This document shows, piece after piece, positions 60,850 through 64,000 of a stretch of DNA of 64,000 nt (the stretch's first letter is position 1; each line of letters starts with the position of its first letter). The position numbers and the translations under genes were made by a program. A model generated the notes under the pieces. The model had not been told where the DNA came from, made no database searches, and saw only the letters and a list, made by a program, of their open reading frames with translations. Source of the DNA: Amoebidium appalachense (taxonomy: Eukaryota; Ichthyosporea); the NCBI GenBank assembly GCA_963693365.1, contig CAVNZM010000002.1, forward strand, positions 15,066,001-15,130,000, in the 5' to 3' direction.

Positions 60850-61410
60850 ACACCAGATCTCCCCCCAGCTGCGACTGCGGATGCCGTGAGTGGCAGCAGC
60901 AGCAACACGGGTCTGATTGTGGGCCTGGCTGTGGGTCTCTCTCTGCTCCTCCTCCTTGTCCTGCTCGCCGTGTTCTTGTACCGCAGGTCAGCCTCTATCC
61001 CCCCCCCCCCAGTCCCCCGGGTTCACCAATCCTGCCCAACCCATTGCTGAATGCTAACCTTATGAAGGACTCTTTCGACATTTCTCCAATTGCTGATTGC
61101 CTTGCATGGCCTAAGCCTCGTCTGCTCAAATGTCCGTGTTTTTTGACTTGCGAGGAAGAAGGGGGGGAGGGGGGGGGGGGGGGGGGAAAGAGAAGGGGGA
61201 CAAAATAGCGGAGGTTCCTGTTAAACCTATCTGGATTATGATTACCACATGCCCTTTATGTGCAAATAAAAAGGATACGAAAAATATGCTCACAATGGAC
61301 CCCCCCAGGCGCCGTGCCAGCAAGGACATTGTTGAGCACGACTGCACCGGCCAGGGCTGCCGCTTCTGCACGGGCACAAGCTGCCCCTATGCCCCTCCCC
61401 CATATGTAAG

Positions 61411-61449
<39 letters not shown>

Positions 61450-61976
61450 CCCTCACCTTTGCATAGATCCTGCATCATGCTTCTCATCGTGTATGTGTAC
61501 TTCGTACTTTTTTCCGCATTCAAACCCCCCTTCCCCTTCCCATTCCTCTCCATTTCTCTACTGCAACTGACCTACTTCATCCTCCACCCTTTTTCACGTG
61601 GCGAGAACTTCTAAACCCCCCCTCCCCCCTCCCCCAAACACACAAACTCACACACACACAACCATCGCCACCACCACACGTGCCATTGTTTAAGAATTTC
61701 CAAATGCTGACGGGCTAACTTAATAGTTTGAGACTCGGTTACACTGTTTCTACCCGATACACGTGTGGTCAAATTCTCACCCTTCTCTTTTTTCCTTTTT
61801 AGGGCGACAACGTGCATCCCCCCCAGTACGAGGTTGCGGTGGGCAAGAAGGGTGGCCTCAAGATCGAAAAGCCCAAATCGGAGCAGCCGATCTATGCTGA
61901 GCAGACCCTGGCTGCCGTGGTCGATCTCGCCGATGATGCATCCACCAGCAGCAGCGTCGATAAAGCCAGCTGTTGA
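53457..61976 (+). CDS. Membrane-anchored PI-PLC-like protein with thrombospondin type 1 repeat
   Basis: Sixteen exons: 53457-53546, 53983-54105, 54828-54970, 55145-55195, 55272-55300, 55720-55766, 56172-56373, 56692-56765, 57168-57290, 57464-57565, 59244-59337, 59699-59903, 60385-60557, 60857-60986, 61309-61405, 61803-61976. Phases close to 1857 nt, 618 aa. Residues 1-17 are a signal peptide. About 30-360 matches the calcium-dependent phosphoinositide phospholipase C family: LGSHNSYHK (His35), RQLEFDVYWDP (Glu85, Asp87), PGFKVMHLNDFDY, LPLAILLEPKD, ITPDEVRG-like ILTPDEVRG and GWPT. Residues 428-480 form a thrombospondin type 1 repeat (WEDWSTCSGTC onward). Residues 504-526 are a transmembrane helix, and the tail has C-x4-C-x2-C-x4-C (541-554). 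The protein is probably at the cell surface with the enzyme domain outside. The position of a second catalytic His in some members is Tyr89. Exon 4's acceptor was chosen because it alone keeps frame. Confidence 0.85.
53581..53661. repeat. Poly-G, poly-T, poly-G in intron 1 of the PLC-like gene
   Basis: G run 53582-53605, T run 53620-53639, G run 53640-53660, within 40 nt of the GTGGGT donor. This intron is unusual in having G rather than C after the donor. Confidence 0.9.
53879..53930 (+). repeat. Exact 26-bp tandem duplication
   Basis: CAGACCAACGGTCCAAGTGC plus AATGAT is repeated twice with no change in intron 1, about 50 bp before the GGGTCAG acceptor. Confidence 0.95.
54763..55020. repeat. 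(CA)n before exon 3 and poly-C after it
   Basis: CA at about 54761-54818 precedes the CGTCCCACAG acceptor. After the exon, GTTTG is followed at once by poly-C of about 45 bases (54976-55020). Confidence 0.95.
56642..56900. repeat. (CA)n on both sides of exon 8
   Basis: CA at about 56643-56690 ends in the acceptor ACACAG. After the 74-nt exon the donor GTGCGT leads into poly-C and a second CA run (56799-56848), then poly-C at 56880-56900. Confidence 0.95.
57611..58002 (+). repeat. Intronic repeat B, tandem unit 1
   Basis: First of three head-to-tail units in intron 10 of the PLC-like gene. It starts ACTTCCATGCAACCGGGCAT after poly-C and ends TTCCGCATTCAAAA before poly-C. It differs from units 2 and 3 at scattered positions. 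Confidence 0.9.
58054..58441 (+). repeat. Intronic repeat B, tandem unit 2
   Basis: 388 bp; by eye it is identical to unit 3 from TTCCATGCAACC to GTTCCGCATTCAAA. It contains the CGTCTT-TGATC-AAGACG hairpin and a TTTGAGTTGGAGC ... GGGTCGAAACTC pair of Pol III A/B-box-like words. Confidence 0.9.
58506..58893 (+). repeat. Intronic repeat B, tandem unit 3
   Basis: Identical by eye to unit 2 and separated from it by 64 bp, including TGTCTTCTTTCAGAGGTGTC. It ends in poly-C. The intron then continues through unique sequence to the acceptor CCCCCCAG at 59243. Confidence 0.9.
59923..60255. repeat. Intron 12 of the PLC-like gene: poly-C, (GT)n, poly-C
   Basis: Poly-C (59923-59936) starts about 20 nt after the GTAAGA donor, GT runs from 59961 to about 60040, and poly-C lies at 60221-60255. 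Confidence 0.9.
60566..60847. repeat. Intron 13 of the PLC-like gene: poly-C and (CA)n twice
   Basis: The GTGTGTG donor is followed at once by poly-C (60565-60602) and CA (60605-60649), then a second poly-C (60750-60786) and CA (60814-60847) before the GACACCAG acceptor at 60856. Confidence 0.95.
61412..61527 (+). repeat. Poly-C and repeat B 3' fragment in intron 15
   Basis: Poly-C starts 7 nt after the GTAAGA donor (61412-61448). CCTTTGCATAGATCCTGCAT through TTCCGCATTCAAA (61457-61524) is the last 75 bp or so of repeat B, again followed by C's. Confidence 0.8.
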
Positions 61977-62555
61977 TTGGCTGATGAAACCCGATCAAGG
62001 TTGATCGTGCACAATCGGTTTGAGTATCGGTCGTACGATCGTGAGACACCATTTTGATCGGGTTTGTTTTGTCTGGCTTGTGCTTTTGCATGTTTTACGG
62101 TTGTTGTGTCTAGAATATTTACTGAACATATCCTGGGTGATGACATGTCCCCTAGGCCTCTAATCGGTGCGGGCATCGTGTTGTTGAAAGTATTAGACGG
62201 TGCGGGCGCTGTGATTGATTGATCTGAGTCAAAAAGAGGCGACAATCCCATCGGATCGCACGGTCGATCGATTGGGTTATTTTATGGTGCAGGCGCCATA
62301 TCTTGTGTACATATGGTCGCTGTTGGGCTGTGTGGCTGGGACTGCGTCCTTTTGCCCCCCCTCTGAAGGCCCCGTCTCATCGAATGGCGGTGTGCTTATC
62401 GATAAAAATAGGATGTATACATCTACATATTCTCGTTGTCTCTGCAAGAGACTTGCACCCATCCACCAACATCGCCCTTCGGTTTGCGGTCATTTCTTAT
62501 ATTTTGATAACTCGGAGGCACTGTGAGCTAATAGCGCTCCTGTGTGTGTGCATGT
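61977..62555 (+). other. 3' region of the PLC-like gene
   Basis: Noncoding and rich in CGATC-type words (GATCGTGC, CGATCGATTG). No AATAAA is close to the stop; the mRNA end is undetermined. Confidence 0.4.
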
Positions 62556-63070
62556 GTCCTCCTTTAGCTTGCAATGGTGTCGGACAGTCTGCGGACAGAA
62601 GTGTACATGTATGTATTACAATAATGTCCTTTTGTGCAATTGCAAATACGTATACGTGCATGCACCAAATCACAATAGGGATGCAGGCGCGCGCAAAAAA
62701 AGTAGGAATATGGGTGTGTGATGCGTGCAAATATCACGTGTAGTTACAAATGTGCACGTACCGTAATGTGTGCATGCATGCCCGAGTGATCGCTCGTGAT
62801 ACTGTGTGGACATGTGTGTGACACTGCATGTGCCTGTCTGCAAGCTGCCTGATGCCGACGTGTACGTGACACCTGGTCTGTGTGAATGTATAGGTGTGCA
62901 CAGGCGCATGTGTTCACGGTGTGCGTGCGTGTACTCATCAGTGATGCATAAGCTCTTGTACGTGCGCGTGCATGCGCACGTGCCACGTGGTTTTGACACA
63001 AGCTTATTCACAGGCGTGCCTGCGCGGCTGCCGTGCTCCGAGCTCAGGTCGTGCACGTGTGCACTCTACC
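62556..63070. repeat. GT/GC-alternating tract
   Basis: Irregular alternation of TG, CG and CA with few pure runs. No exon is seen. Confidence 0.6.
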
Positions 63071-63242
63071 CGGCACCATGATCATTTATGTGCGCCTACT
63101 TGCGTATGTCCACTGGCTTGTCAGAGGTATCTGTTTTCACGCGGTTTGTACCTGTTACATGTTTACGAAGTGGCCATGGAAAGGGGTATATGCTCTTTGC
63201 CTCGAGTCACGAACAGCGTAAACCCCGTATGCATATATATGA

Positions 63243-63430
63243 GGGGGGGGAAAGAGTGTGGTGGTGGTGGTGGCCTAGCGTGGTGGTGGTGGAAGGAGAA
63301 AGACAAAAGAGGAGGGGGAGGGGGGGGGGGGAGGAGAGGGGGATGAGCCAACAAAACTTCCAATTGAGACGGCTTCGACGAGCCTCTACGTAACTCAGTG
63401 AAAACACATTGTGAAGGGCGGAGGGGCCCC

Positions 63431-63498
<68 letters not shown>
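63243..63498. repeat. G-rich tracts with a 66-base poly-G
   Basis: GGT/GGA-rich sequence from 63243, then GGGGCCCCCCGGGG and an uninterrupted G run at 63433-63498. Confidence 0.95.
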
Positions 63499-63499
<1 letters not shown>

Positions 63500-63754
63500 A
63501 AGGGAGGTTAGTTATATCGAGAGTGGCGATGGACTTTTTTTTTCTTCTTTTGACTGAATTTATTCGACGGAAAGATATGCAAGTATGTATGCACGGGATA
63601 CTGAGAAGACAATAAAAACTTCACAAGTTATCCAGTAACAAGTGCATGCTGAGATACCTGAACACTGTGTGAAAATCATAGAATTCAACAAAAAGTCTGA
63701 AGTGTTCACATTGCCAGCCAGTGTAGCAGACAGACACCCGTAGGGAAAGAGGTA

Positions 63755-63875
63755 AAAATAACGTCAACTCGGCTTGAATCTGTCAAAAATAACGTAGACT
63801 CGGCTTGAATTTCTCAATAATAAAGTCACCTCGGCTTGAATTCGTTCCTCAATAATAAAGTTGACTCGGCTTTAA
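63755..63875 (+). repeat. Four-unit 30-35-bp minisatellite
   Basis: Units share AATAAcGTnnACTCGGCTTGAAT, with tails CTGTCA, TTCTC and TCGTTCCTC. No gene is seen from 63500 to the end of the window. Confidence 0.85.
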
Positions 63876-64000
63876 AAGGTGATAGAAAAAAGGTATCCAG
63901 TCAATACTCTGTGAAACACAGGGGAATCAGGTGAATTTTAGATGAATACGATTCAAAGGTTATTCGATTTGATTGGTGAGTTTGACAAAGGTTGGAAACT

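Overview
The window is eukaryotic nuclear DNA. Every multi-exon gene I can rebuild lies on the + strand and has GT..AG introns whose phases close exactly to a stop. There is about one gene per 10 kb. Introns and spacers are packed with poly-C/poly-G, (CA)n/(GT)n and (CT)n/(GA)n tracts, so most long open frames are low-complexity artefacts. I cannot name the organism: an intron-rich protist or alga fits, but this is inference.

Layout. 1-29.6 kb is a three-unit tandem array of one gene family: a decayed copy (885-6291), an apparently intact nine-exon copy encoding 1094 aa (9799-21090), and a copy that lost its central exons and carries in-frame stops (23934-28902). The central exons of the intact copy look like a 2-oxoglutarate/Fe(II) dioxygenase fold without the iron-binding residues. 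The duplicated block carries a conserved upstream GGCGGGA / CCAAT / GCGCGAAAA cluster. 29.97-31.2 kb holds a palindrome-rich foldback element, a hairpin-bearing tandem repeat and a tRNA-like retrosequence. 31357-32445 is a single-exon alpha/beta hydrolase. 33815-40667 is a seven-exon coiled-coil gene resembling the kinetochore protein Mis13/Dsn1. 42.3-43.6 kb is an orphan copy of the array's 5' flank. 45476-46453 is a two-exon dehydrin/LEA-like gene with a TATA box and a 5'UTR intron. 46.5-53.4 kb shows no gene I can defend. 53457-61976 is a 16-exon gene for a secretory-pathway membrane protein: signal peptide, calcium-dependent PI-phospholipase-C-like domain, thrombospondin type 1 repeat, transmembrane helix and Cys-rich tail.

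The most unusual feature is how splice sites relate to simple repeats. Poly-C commonly starts within about 10-30 nt of the 5' splice site, (CA)n commonly runs into the 3' splice-site AG, and some donors run straight into (GT)n. In one intron the two ends are complementary in nested order. A roughly 390-bp repeat ending in poly-C sits in introns in sense orientation, including a tandem triplet whose last two units look identical. The genes share no evident pathway; the array is a local gene-family expansion with decay.
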